Assembly: GCA_903838675.1 (NCBI GenBank)
Contig: CAILZI010000081.1
Coordinates: 1-64,000 of the forward strand
Length of the DNA stretch: 64,000 nt
Origin: an uncultured Verrucomicrobiota bacterium
Lineage (GTDB): Bacteria; Verrucomicrobiota; Verrucomicrobiia; Verrucomicrobiales; Verrucomicrobiaceae
Direction: 5' to 3'
Shown piece after piece: positions 24,923 to 32,855 of this stretch (the first letter of the stretch is position 1; each line of letters starts with the position of its first letter). The position numbers and the translations under genes were made by a program. The notes beneath the pieces were generated by a model, which had not been told where the DNA came from, did not search any database, and was given only the letters and a program-made list of their open reading frames with translations.

Positions 24923-27796
24923 TTATGGGGTCGCTTTGGGCAGCGGCACCTGCACCGGATGCATCAGATAGGCGATCAGATCTCGCACCTGCTCCGGCTG
25001 AAAGGCCAGCAGCAGACCCTCAGGCATCATGGAGAGCGGTGAAGTTTCCTGTTTGACGATGTCCGCCCGGTCCAGCGTCAGAGTTTCCGTCAGGGTGCGC
25101 AGCGTGAGTGTCCGTGCGTTCGATTCGGTCACGACACCGCTCAGCACACGTCCGTCCTTGTGCGTCAGCAGGCTCATCCGGAAGTCCGCGCTCACCACCC
25201 CGCTCGGATCCGCGATGTTTTCCAGCAGATAGTCCAGGTTGGCGCGCCCTGAGCCGGTCAAATCAGGCCCGATCTTGCCGCCCTGCCCATACATCGTGTG
25301 GCAGGCACCGCAGATCGCCGTGAAGAGCATGCGCCCCTGGCTGAGATTCGCCTTCGCCAGCGTGGTGGGTGTGAGCTGCTTCTTCACCTTTTCGATCAGT
25401 TCCTTTTTGTCAGCGGCGGACTCGCGCAGTTCACCCCAGACTTCGCCAAGTTGCTTGGAAAGCGCTTCATCTTTGAAGGATGCTATCTGGCGGGCATGGA
25501 AGGCGCTCAAGTCAGCCCGTGGGATCTTGTTGTCTGCCATGTCTTTGAGCAGTGCCTTGGCAAAGCTGGGTCGCGAGACCAGCGTGTCGATCACCGTCGG
25601 ACGTTCGGCAGGGCCAAATTTCCGATAGTTCGCCGCAAGCTTCTGCCCGATCTCCGGATCATCAAACAGCGCCAGCCCCCGCACCGCGACGATGTTCAAG
25701 CCACGAACTTCAAGCAACTGCGTGCAGATCGTGCGCAGATCATCGGGCCGGTTTTCAATCAGCGTCTTCAGCGCCGATTCCCGCGCAGACAAATCAGCCT
25801 TCTCATCCAGCGCCATCTTCTTCACATCATCCAGTGCCCGCCCATCACCAAACAAGATGCTCAGCTCCTGAATCATCTGTTGTGTGTTCCCGGCTATGAC
25901 ATGTTTTGTAGTCCCGGCTTTAGCCGGCTCCGGGTACGCAGTTCGGGCTTTAGCCCGTTCCGGATCTCCCTCCACACGCGCTGATGCCAGGGTCACAAAC
26001 CCATCCCAAGCCTCCGGCTTCGCTGCCTTCCGGATACCCTTGAAAGCATCCGCCATTCCCCCGAGAATATCCCCAGCCTGCCCGGTCTTCGCCTGTGCCA
26101 GCAGCGCGTTCAAAGCTTCCGGCTGTGTGGCGAGGCTGCGCGCGATCCACCGCACTGTCTTGGGCCACATGCAGTCTTTCGCCAGCGCGACGAGTGCCTG
26201 CGGATCTTGTTTCGCGAGCGGGCTGATCCCATACCACACAAGATACGGCAAAAACGGATCATTCGCGTCCTCCGTGTGAGCAAGCAGCGCGGCGGCTAGC
26301 TCGGCCCGTTTGGCCACCTGCAGGCGCTGCAGCGTTGAGGCCAGCGTTAGGCGCACAAAGCTGGACTTGTCATCCTTCGCCAGTTTAACGGCATCAAAGC
26401 CCGGCTCAGGATATACATAATGCGGCATCGGCCCCGTGATCGCATCCAGAGGTGAAAACTGCGTCAGCTCACGGATCGCCAAAGCGCGCGCGTGTTCGTC
26501 CGCGGAGTTCAGATCAGCCCTCGGCCACGCCTTGCGCCACGCAAACGGCGTCTCCGGCTTCTTCACATCTCCATAGCTGATTCGGAAAATCCTTCCGCTG
26601 GTACGATGCACGCCGGTGGACTCATGGCACTCACCCGTGTCACTCCAGTCCAGAATAAATCCGCTGCCATCCGGCCCCGTGCTGATCTCAATCCCGCGAA
26701 ACCACGGATCATCACTCAGAAACATATCCGGCTCATGCTTGCCCACGTAGCCGCTCCCATTCCTCTCCAGCCGCTCCACATTCGCCCGCCGCCCATGCAT
26801 GTTCAGCGTGAAAAGCTTGCCCCTGTATTCCGCCGGCCACTGCTCCGCCTGATAAATCATCATGCCAATGTGCGCATGCCCTCCACCCAGGCTGTTCGCC
26901 TTCCCATCGCGGGACGCCGCCCAGCTCCCGCTGCGGTCATAGTGGTAATGATCGGCGATGGTGTCCAGCTTCTCATACACAAACGGATTCTCCTTGCTCG
27001 AGTCCACCAGATGCGCGCCATGGATCAGATGCCACAGATGCCCCGTCACCGTGTTGATGAAAAACATCTCCCCGTTCGCATCCCAGTCATGCCCCCACGG
27101 ATTCGTCGTACCGTGCGTCAGCACCTCCACGATCTTCTTCTCAGGGTGGTAGCGCCAGATCCCCCCCTTCATCGGCACCCGCTGTTCATCCGGCGTCCCA
27201 GGCACACCCAGCCTGCCCGGGCACGAGTGCCCGCAGCGCCCATACAGCCAGCCATCCGGCCCAAAGCGCAGTCCATTCGCGAAGTTGTGATAATTGTCCC
27301 TCGCCACCGTGAATCCATCGATCACCACCTCCGGCTCCCCATCCGGAATGTCATCATGGTTGCGGTCCGGAATAAACAGCACCTGCGGCGGGCACATCAG
27401 CCACACACCATCACGGCCCACCTCCACGCTCGTCAGCATCTGTACATCTTCAGTGAAAACCTTCCGCGTCTCCGCCACGCCATCCCAGTCCTTGTCTTCA
27501 AGAATGATCACCCGGTCCTTCAGCCCCAGGTCAAACCGCTTCGCCCTCTCGGCATACGTGTAGTTCTCCGCCACCCACATGCGCCCCCGCGCATCCCAGG
27601 CCAGACCCACCGGATTCTGCACCTCCGGCTCCGCCGCAAACAGCGTCGCCTTGAAACCCTCCGGCACCTTCAGCATCTTCAACGCATCCTTCGCCGGCGT
27701 CGGCTGCGGATTCCCCGGATCACTGTTGTACAGCGCAGGAAAATCAGCAGCAGCGGCAAATGATGAAAAAACAAAGGCAAGCAGTACAGGCTTCAT
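24923..27796 (-). CDS. PVC-type membrane-bound dehydrogenase/HEAT/cytochrome c protein
   Basis: A 957-residue secreted protein. After the signal peptide (MKPVLLAFVFSSFAAAA) comes a sorbosone-dehydrogenase-like propeller (about 40-415: LAWDARGRMWVAENYTYAER, NGLRFGPDGWLYGRCGHSCP, GHDWDANGEMFFINTVTGHLW). A HEAT-like helical region follows (about 440-790), then a C-terminal c-type haem domain with CGACH (829-833) and GPDLTG. This order is that of the Pirellula/Verrucomicrobium family, thought to oxidise sugars or alcohols in the periplasm; the substrate is unknown. Residues about 610-632 (PERAKARTAYPEPAKAGTT) are encoded by two tandem palindromic elements (25908-25963), which look like an insertion between helices. 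Confidence 0.9.
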   Translation of the reverse strand: MKPVLLAFVFSSFAAAADFPALYNSDPGNPQPTPAKDALKMLKVPEGFKATLFAAEPEVQNPVGLAWDARGRMWVAENYTYAERAKRFDLGLKDRVIILEDKDWDGVAETRKVFTEDVQMLTSVEVGRDGVWLMCPPQVLFIPDRNHDDIPDGEPEVVIDGFTVARDNYHNFANGLRFGPDGWLYGRCGHSCPGRLGVPGTPDEQRVPMKGGIWRYHPEKKIVEVLTHGTTNPWGHDWDANGEMFFINTVTGHLWHLIHGAHLVDSSKENPFVYEKLDTIADHYHYDRSGSWAASRDGKANSLGGGHAHIGMMIYQAEQWPAEYRGKLFTLNMHGRRANVERLERNGSGYVGKHEPDMFLSDDPWFRGIEISTGPDGSGFILDWSDTGECHESTGVHRTSGRIFRISYGDVKKPETPFAWRKAWPRADLNSADEHARALAIRELTQFSPLDAITGPMPHYVYPEPGFDAVKLAKDDKSSFVRLTLASTLQRLQVAKRAELAAALLAHTEDANDPFLPYLVWYGISPLAKQDPQALVALAKDCMWPKTVRWIARSLATQPEALNALLAQAKTGQAGDILGGMADAFKGIRKAAKPEAWDGFVTLASARVEGDPERAKARTAYPEPAKAGTTKHVIAGNTQQMIQELSILFGDGRALDDVKKMALDEKADLSARESALKTLIENRPDDLRTICTQLLEVRGLNIVAVRGLALFDDPEIGQKLAANYRKFGPAERPTVIDTLVSRPSFAKALLKDMADNKIPRADLSAFHARQIASFKDEALSKQLGEVWGELRESAADKKELIEKVKKQLTPTTLAKANLSQGRMLFTAICGACHTMYGQGGKIGPDLTGSGRANLDYLLENIADPSGVVSADFRMSLLTHKDGRVLSGVVTESNARTLTLRTLTETLTLDRADIVKQETSPLSMMPEGLLLAFQPEQVRDLIAYLMHPVQVPLPKATP
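25908..25963. repeat. Tandem REP-like palindromes inside a coding region
   Basis: Two 26-bp copies with a 4-bp spacer: 25908-25933 (stem CCGGC-TTTA-GCCGG) and 25938-25963 (stem CGGGC-TTTA-GCCCG). Both have a GTAGT/GCAGT left edge and a TCCGG right edge. The 30-bp period keeps the host gene's reading frame, adding PERAKARTAYPEPAKAGTT to the protein. Confidence 0.75.
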
Positions 27797-27873
27797 GGAA
27801 TCCAAAGCCTATTGCGGACTGATAATCTGACAAGATGTTTGCACTCCTCCTTCGTCTCCCGGTCTCCGCTTCG

Positions 27874-27909
27874 CCCAGCGCGGCGTGGTCCGCACATTCC
27901 ATGTGCGGC
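27874..27909. repeat. REP-like palindromic element, intergenic copy 2
   Basis: A 36-bp sequence identical to 29542-29577. It contains the hairpin CCGCACA-TTCCA-TGTGCGG with GTGGT at its left edge, in the same orientation as the other copies. It lies upstream of the small membrane protein at 28070. Confidence 0.7.
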
Positions 27910-28069
27910 TTCCGGAAGCTATCTCTTTCACCACCAGGGTATCTCACCCCTCATGGCGCCGAAATCAGTTTTGGACCTCGCCCATAGCTCGACATCTCAA
28001 CACGTTCTCCATAATAATGGGTTCCCGCCATCGCCCTCAGTTTTCCCCTCTCACGCAGTTGTTTTTCCA

Positions 28070-28366
28070 ATGCACTTGCTCGCTCATGCGCCCTCTCAAT
28101 TCATGATGTTGCTTGGCAAATTGCACCTGCTGTCCGTTCCATTGGTCTTGGTCTCCGCCGTGTTGCTTGGATGGCCGGGCCGGCGGTCTCTCGCCAAATG
28201 GCTCGCCATCACATCACTCGTCATGTCCTTGCCCGTGCTCGTCATCCTTCCCTTCCTTCCCTCCTTGCTCGGCAGCAATGCCGCGGGGGCGATTGCGCTG
28301 CTGTTTGTTTCGCCCTCCATATCTGCGGGCGTTCTGATAGCACTGAAACGATGGCAAAAAAGATGA
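28070..28366 (+). CDS. Small hydrophobic membrane protein, unknown function
   Basis: A 98-residue frame, or 87 residues from the ATG at 28103. It has about three hydrophobic helices: LLSVPLVLVSAVLLGWPG, LAITSLVMSLPVLVILPFLP and AIALLFVSPSISAGVLIAL, separated by basic turns (RRSLAKW, KRWQKR at the end). The positive-inside pattern and clean helices argue for a real gene, but there is no recognisable family and the codon pattern upstream of 28070 is not coding-like. The gap 27797-28069 holds a palindromic element and no convincing gene. Confidence 0.45.
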   Translation: MHLLAHAPSQFMMLLGKLHLLSVPLVLVSAVLLGWPGRRSLAKWLAITSLVMSLPVLVILPFLPSLLGSNAAGAIALLFVSPSISAGVLIALKRWQKR

Positions 28367-28369
28367 TCC

Positions 28370-28625
28370 ACAAAAACGCGGTGCAGGTTTCAAACAATTG
28401 TGCGGCAGTTGCCCGGCCACACGATCACCCCTTCGCAGCGGCCATCGGCCCATCGCGGCTTCCTGGCTCTCATGCACTCTTGCGCGATCGCAAGATGTAT
28501 CCCCCTCCGGCTGATCCCCGAAGGGGATCACAGCCAGTAGCCAGGGGTCGTAGACCTCTGGAAAGCGCATAGTCTTATTCCTTCTGAAGCCTGCATGCCG
28601 GAGGCATGCCAGCACCCTTCTCTAC
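28370..28625. repeat. Multi-hairpin palindromic repeat element
   Basis: This 321-bp gene-free stretch is packed with inverted repeats: CTTGCG-CGAT-CGCAAG (near 28480-28496), GATCCCC-GAA-GGGGATC (28513-28529), CCAGGGGTC-GTA-GACCTCTGG (28541-28561, one G-T pair) and GCATGCC-GGA-GGCATGC (28593-28609). The array resembles complex interspersed repeats I recall from planctomycete and verrucomicrobial genomes, where they give rise to spurious short ORFs. No second copy is in this window, so repeat status beyond the window is inferred. Confidence 0.5.
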
Positions 28626-28688
28626 CACCACTCCATTACTTCCAGCCCCTCCGGCCAACAATCGTACCCCCCATCCGCCCCCATCTCC

Positions 28689-29456
28689 TCACCTCCGAAT
28701 CAACCACACCGCCGCAAACGCCGTCAGCCAGAACAGCACATTCTCAAACACCTTCTGCGGCAGCCGCTTCAGAATCCACCACCCCAGCAGCACCCCCAGC
28801 ACCACACACGGCATCAGCGTCAGATTCGTCATCAGCGACCTCGGATTGATGATCCCCAGATCCGTGCTGAACGGCACCTTGAACAAATTAATAAACAGGA
28901 AGAACCGGCTGAACACACCCAGGTGCTCCTTCTTCTCCAGATGCTGCGCCAGAAGATACACCGTCATCACCGGGCCCGCCGCATTCGCCAGCATCGTCAC
29001 CACCCCGGCCAGAAACCCCATCGACCACGCAAACACCTTGTGCTCCGTCAGAGCGATAAAATCCTGACGCCGTTTGTTCAGCACCCAGTTAAAGATCAGC
29101 AGCAAAATGATGATCCAGCCGATCACCACCCGCGCCATTGAGTTGTCGAATTTCCCCAGCAGAAACCACCCCACAACCACCCCCGCAATCGCCGGCGGCA
29201 CCATCGGCACGATGCGCCTCCAGCTCCCCCCCTTGCGGTTGATGATGTAGCCCATGAAATCCGCCGCGATCAGCATCGGCAAAATCACCCCCACTGACTG
29301 CTTAGCCCCAAAGATCTGGGCCATCAAAACCACATTCAGCGTCGAAGTTCCCGCCAGCCCCGCCTTCGACATCCCGATGCACATCGCCCCCAGTGCTGCG
29401 AGCACCAGCATCCAGGTGTCCGCGGGCAGCAGCGTATGTTCAGTGAGCCAGTTCAT
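28689..29456 (-). CDS. TauE/SafE family sulfite exporter-like permease
   Basis: A 255-residue polytopic membrane protein with about seven to eight hydrophobic segments. It has the family signature LAALGAMCIGMSKAGLAGTS near the N-terminus (the G-x-S-KAG repeat motif) and the second half-repeat GFLAGVVTMLANAAGPVMTVYLLAQH. TauE/SafE proteins export sulfite, sulfoacetate or related organic anions across the inner membrane. With sulfatase and sulfonate-type chemistry in PVC bacteria this is plausible, but no sulfur gene is adjacent. It appears monocistronic. Confidence 0.92.
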   Translation of the reverse strand: MNWLTEHTLLPADTWMLVLAALGAMCIGMSKAGLAGTSTLNVVLMAQIFGAKQSVGVILPMLIAADFMGYIINRKGGSWRRIVPMVPPAIAGVVVGWFLLGKFDNSMARVVIGWIIILLLIFNWVLNKRRQDFIALTEHKVFAWSMGFLAGVVTMLANAAGPVMTVYLLAQHLEKKEHLGVFSRFFLFINLFKVPFSTDLGIINPRSLMTNLTLMPCVVLGVLLGWWILKRLPQKVFENVLFWLTAFAAVWLIRR

Positions 29457-29541
29457 TCGGGCCGGGATGAATGCCGCGTGCCACCCGTCTCACAAGCCCG
29501 GATTCACCACCGGCCACTTTTTCCCCACACTTCCATATCAG

Positions 29542-29577
29542 CCCAGCGCGGCGTGGTCCGCACATTCCATGTGCGGC
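29542..29577. repeat. REP-like palindromic element, intergenic copy 3
   Basis: This is identical over 36 bp to 27874-27909 and lies in the same orientation, between the TauE/SafE gene and the DUF4013-like gene. Perfect identity 1.7 kb apart suggests recent duplication or strong constraint. Confidence 0.7.
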
Positions 29578-29630
29578 GCTCCGCCATCTCCCATCACTCC
29601 TCATCCTCCAACACCTCCTCTCCTCAACAA

Positions 29631-29670
29631 CTGCAAACCACTGCCAACCACCGCAAACAATCGCAAACCT
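29631..29670. repeat. Imperfect 10-bp tandem repeat (4 units)
   Basis: Four 10-bp units (CTGCAAACCA, CTGCCAACCA, CCGCAAACAA, TCGCAAACCT) abut the stop end of the DUF4013-like gene in a 214-bp intergenic region. Confidence 0.5.
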
Positions 29671-29671
29671 C

Positions 29672-31081
29672 TTACAGCGCCATCAACGGCGCCGGCACCA
29701 GAAACGCATGCTGCTCCAGCAAACTCAACGACCCGTTCCATGACAGATACGGCGTGAAATACACAAACAGCGTGTAAACCAGCGCCACCGGCACAATGCC
29801 CAGCCGCGCTACCCACCTTGGAAACCAATGCCTTGGCTGCTCACGCTTCGTCGCACGGCTAATCGCCCACCCGGTCAGAACGCGTGCCGGGAAAATGAAA
29901 ATGACAAACAACAGGCTCGGCAGCCACGCCAGCTCACGCGGCGTCAGCTCGATCTTCAGCAAATAAAGCGGCACCGCGAACAGCAGCGTGATCAAAAGCG
30001 CAAACCAAAACGCCAGCGGCGCCCGCAAAAACAGACGCCTCACCTCACGCAGCTCAAAGATCGCGCTGAATCGGTCCGTCTGCGCAAAATGCGCCTGCAA
30101 AAACGGCAGATGAATCGCCACCAGCAGCAGCAGCAAACCGCCCAGCAGCGAAAGCACCACTGACCCGCCAACCGGCAGACGCGTGGCAACAAGCAAGATG
30201 CCCACTGGCACGATCAGCCACGCCAGCGCCCCCACAAACCCACGCAGCCCCAGCCAGAAATAAAACGGCAGACGCAGACCGACCACATACTCAGTAACCC
30301 GGCGCTGCAGATCGCCAAACTTCTCCGGCGTGCGCAGCCAGCGCCTGAAGCGCAGCGGCTGCGGCCACAAGAAATGCCGCAGCTTCCCGCCGCGCACGCA
30401 GGCCCACACAATGTGCACTAGCGTGATGACGATGACCACAATCAGCCCCGCATGCCACGCTCGCGCAACACCGCTGCCAGGAGAGATGAGCTCAGCATCC
30501 TTCCACATCGTGGAGAGCAAACGTGCAGGCCACACCACAAGCCAGATCCCCGCCGCGATGCTGCCAAGCACGGCCGCCTTGCGCACGCCAATGAACCCGT
30601 CACGAAAGCGGCCGGTGCGCGCAATCGTGCCGCTCACATGCAGCAGATAGCCCAAACTCAGGAAATTCAGCACCGGAATGACCGAGCACGCTGCCAGCAG
30701 CAAGAACAGCGCCGCCAGCCCAAACAGCCAGTCCAACCCCGAGCCCACCTTCTGCAAAAAGCCCCGCTTCTCCACCACTGCCTCTCCGCTGCTCAAATCG
30801 TCCCGCTCCACCGCGGGCACGTTTTGTAGTTCCGGCTTTCCTGTCCTCCGTAGCCCGTAGAGCGAAGGAGGAAGGCGGTCCGGCTCTCCCTGCGCCCCCA
30901 TAGATCCGAATCCCTCACCTACTCCAGGCACGTACTGTAGTTCCGCCTTTAGGCGGTCCGGTCCGCTCTGGAAAGATTCCACTCCTTCCGCACCTCCCTC
31001 CCTCGCAGCAGGCAAAGTCGGCGGCGTCCCAACAGGCAAGGGCGGAGGCATCAAAGCAGGCAGCGGCGAAGGTTCAGTCAT
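29672..31081 (-). CDS. DUF4013-like multi-pass membrane protein with palindrome-encoded insert
   Basis: A 469-residue protein. Residues 1-115 are hydrophilic and Pro/Gly-rich. The rest has about seven to eight membrane helices (for example LFGLAALFLLLAACSVIPVL, FLSLGYLLHVSG, AWHAGLIVVIVITLVHIVW, PFYFWLGLRGFVGALAWLIV). The NFLSLGYLLHVSGTIARTGRF block is like DUF4013-type proteins of unknown function. The hydrophilic leader includes GPDRLKAELQYVP and EPDRLPPSLYGLRRTGKPEL, which are translations of REP-like palindromes at 30937-30961 and 30826-30883. The leader may be an expanded linker; an internal start after it is possible, but the frame is intact. Confidence 0.78.
   Translation of the reverse strand: MTEPSPLPALMPPPLPVGTPPTLPAAREGGAEGVESFQSGPDRLKAELQYVPGVGEGFGSMGAQGEPDRLPPSLYGLRRTGKPELQNVPAVERDDLSSGEAVVEKRGFLQKVGSGLDWLFGLAALFLLLAACSVIPVLNFLSLGYLLHVSGTIARTGRFRDGFIGVRKAAVLGSIAAGIWLVVWPARLLSTMWKDAELISPGSGVARAWHAGLIVVIVITLVHIVWACVRGGKLRHFLWPQPLRFRRWLRTPEKFGDLQRRVTEYVVGLRLPFYFWLGLRGFVGALAWLIVPVGILLVATRLPVGGSVVLSLLGGLLLLLVAIHLPFLQAHFAQTDRFSAIFELREVRRLFLRAPLAFWFALLITLLFAVPLYLLKIELTPRELAWLPSLLFVIFIFPARVLTGWAISRATKREQPRHWFPRWVARLGIVPVALVYTLFVYFTPYLSWNGSLSLLEQHAFLVPAPLMAL
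30826..30883. repeat. REP-like palindrome in coding sequence, interrupted by a second hairpin
   Basis: The outer arms (GTAGTTCCGGCTTT and AAGGCGGTCCGG) match the family edges. The loop is replaced by a 30-bp insert whose ends TCCTCC (30844-30849) and GGAGGA (30867-30872) are complementary. The host frame stays open and reads EPDRLPPSLYGLRRTGKPEL. Confidence 0.65.
30937..30961. repeat. REP-like palindrome in coding sequence
   Basis: A perfect stem CCGCC-TTTA-GGCGG flanked by GTAGTT and TCCGG. In the host frame it reads PDRLKAELQ, entered in the same codon phase (CCG GAN) as the three other in-gene copies. Confidence 0.72.
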
Positions 31082-31189
31082 TCAGGAGAAGCCTATGAAA
31101 GTCCTCTCCCACCTGATTGTTGCAAAGTTCCTGAGGAAACCGATGCTTGCCCCGCGTGTTAAAGACAGGCTCGAACGCAGCCTCCCGTC

Positions 31190-32851
31190 ATGAACTCCGC
31201 CCCCTCCACCTCAAGCTGGCTGCTCTGGCTGCGGAATGCCGTCATTCTCGGCGCGCTCGCCGCTGGCGCTTTCTGGGGCGTGGCAGAACTTCTGGCCCCC
31301 CCGTTGGCAAAGGCAGGAATCGCCCCCAGTCTGCCCAAAGCGCAGCTGGAAGACATTCAGCGATCAGCACAAGCGGTGGACGCTGACTTTGAAAAAGCCT
31401 GGGTCCAACAGCAGATTCAACCCTTCGCGAAAGCAGACGATCTCACCCTCATGCGCCGCCTCTCCCTGGCGCTCACCGGCAGCATTCCATCCTTGCAGGA
31501 GCTTCGCATGCTGGAGTCGCAGCAAAGTGTGGACGTGCCACAATGGTGGCTGTCCCACCTGCTCTCAGACCGTCGCACCAGCGACTACCTCGCCGAGCGC
31601 CTGGCCCGCGTGTATGTCGGCATCGAGAATGGCCAGTTACTGATTTATCGCCGCCGTCGTCTAGTGGATTGGCTCAGCGATGCGATCCAGCAAAACCGCC
31701 CCTATGATCAGATCGCCCGCTCCTTGATCGATTCCAACGGCATCTGGACCACCAATCCCGAGGTGAACTTCGTCACCGTCACAAGAGAAAACAACAAAGG
31801 CCCCGACGAAGTCAAACTGGCCGCAAAAGTGAGCCGCGCCTTTCTCGGCGTGCGCATCGACTGCGTGCAGTGCCACGACGGCAAGCTCGGCAGCACCTGG
31901 AAGCAGACCGATTTCCATCAGCTCGCCGCCTTCTTCGGTCAGGCAGGCTTCGCCTTGAATGGCCTGCGCGATGATCCCAAGCAGAGCTACAAAGTCCGTT
32001 ACCTCGGCAAGACCGACGAGGAAAAAGTTCCCGCCCTGGTACCTTGGAAACCCGAACTCCTTCCCGCCAAAGGCACTCCCCGTGCAAAGCTTGCAGCATG
32101 GGTCACTGCCAAAGAGAACAAGGCCTTTGCGCGCACCCTCGTGAATCGCATGTGGGCGCTGCTCTTCAATCATCCGCTCATCGCTCCCGTGGATGACATC
32201 CCGCTCGACGGACCCTTTCCTGCAGGCATGGAGTTGCTGTCGGATGATTTGATCGCCCACGGTTACGATTTGCAGCGCCTGATCCGCGTCATCGTCAGCA
32301 CCAAAGTGTTTCAGATGTCGAGCCAGTCCGGCGACCCCGCTCATCCAGTGACCACAGCGGCAGAAAATGCCTGGGCTGCCTTTCCCGTGACTCGCCTGCG
32401 CCCCGAGCAGATGGCGGGCAGCGTCATCCAGGCCGCCTCACTGAGCACCATTGACGCCGAGACCCACGTCCTCCTCCGCATCAAGCGCGACATCGACGTA
32501 AACAACTTCGTCAAACGCTACGGCGACTCCGGCGAAGACAACTTCGAAGACGCTGGCGGTACGATCCCTCAGCGCCTTCTGCTGATGAACGGAAACATGA
32601 TCACCAACAACACCAGCAACAAGGCCCCGCTGGTCAACGCCAGCTCTCGCATCAGCATGCTCGCCCCCGACAATGCCACCGCCGTTGAGGCCGCCTACCT
32701 TTCCATTTTCACCCGTCGCCCCACCCCGTCGGAGAAGACCTACTTCACCGGCCTGCTGGCCGCCTCTAAAAGCGCCAACTCGCGCAGCACCGCCATGTCC
32801 GACCTCTACTGGACCCTCATGAACGCCACCGAATTTTCCTGGAACCACTGA
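31190..32851 (+). CDS. DUF1549/DUF1553 protein (PVC surface-type, membrane-anchored)
   Basis: A 553-residue protein with an N-terminal membrane helix (SWLLWLRNAVILGALAAGAFWG) that probably serves as an anchor. The DUF1549 part (about 65-260) contains RRLSLALTGSIPS, the LRR-like loop IYRRRRLVDWLSDAI and the conserved CVQCHDGKLG. The DUF1553 part (about 290-553) has NKAFARTLVNRMWALLFNHPLIAPVDD, YDLQRLIRVIVSTKVFQMSS and the terminal LYWTLMNATEFSWNH. Unlike the paralogue at 49566 it lacks an N-terminal CxxCH haem motif. It precedes a DUF1501 gene by 4 nt. These pairs are hallmark PVC genes of unknown biochemical role. Confidence 0.9.
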   Translation: MNSAPSTSSWLLWLRNAVILGALAAGAFWGVAELLAPPLAKAGIAPSLPKAQLEDIQRSAQAVDADFEKAWVQQQIQPFAKADDLTLMRRLSLALTGSIPSLQELRMLESQQSVDVPQWWLSHLLSDRRTSDYLAERLARVYVGIENGQLLIYRRRRLVDWLSDAIQQNRPYDQIARSLIDSNGIWTTNPEVNFVTVTRENNKGPDEVKLAAKVSRAFLGVRIDCVQCHDGKLGSTWKQTDFHQLAAFFGQAGFALNGLRDDPKQSYKVRYLGKTDEEKVPALVPWKPELLPAKGTPRAKLAAWVTAKENKAFARTLVNRMWALLFNHPLIAPVDDIPLDGPFPAGMELLSDDLIAHGYDLQRLIRVIVSTKVFQMSSQSGDPAHPVTTAAENAWAAFPVTRLRPEQMAGSVIQAASLSTIDAETHVLLRIKRDIDVNNFVKRYGDSGEDNFEDAGGTIPQRLLLMNGNMITNNTSNKAPLVNASSRISMLAPDNATAVEAAYLSIFTRRPTPSEKTYFTGLLAASKSANSRSTAMSDLYWTLMNATEFSWNH

Positions 32852-32855
32852 TGCC

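Noticed and set aside
26492..27763. 423-codon Arg/Pro/His-rich plus-strand frame.
   Set aside because: Composition is typical of antisense translation of a GC-rich gene; the dehydrogenase-cytochrome gene on the other strand is clear.
28214..28615. 133-codon minus-strand frame beginning MLACLRHAGFRRNKT.
   Set aside because: It is the translation of the multi-hairpin repeat and also runs antisense to the small membrane protein; more likely a repeat-derived spurious ORF.
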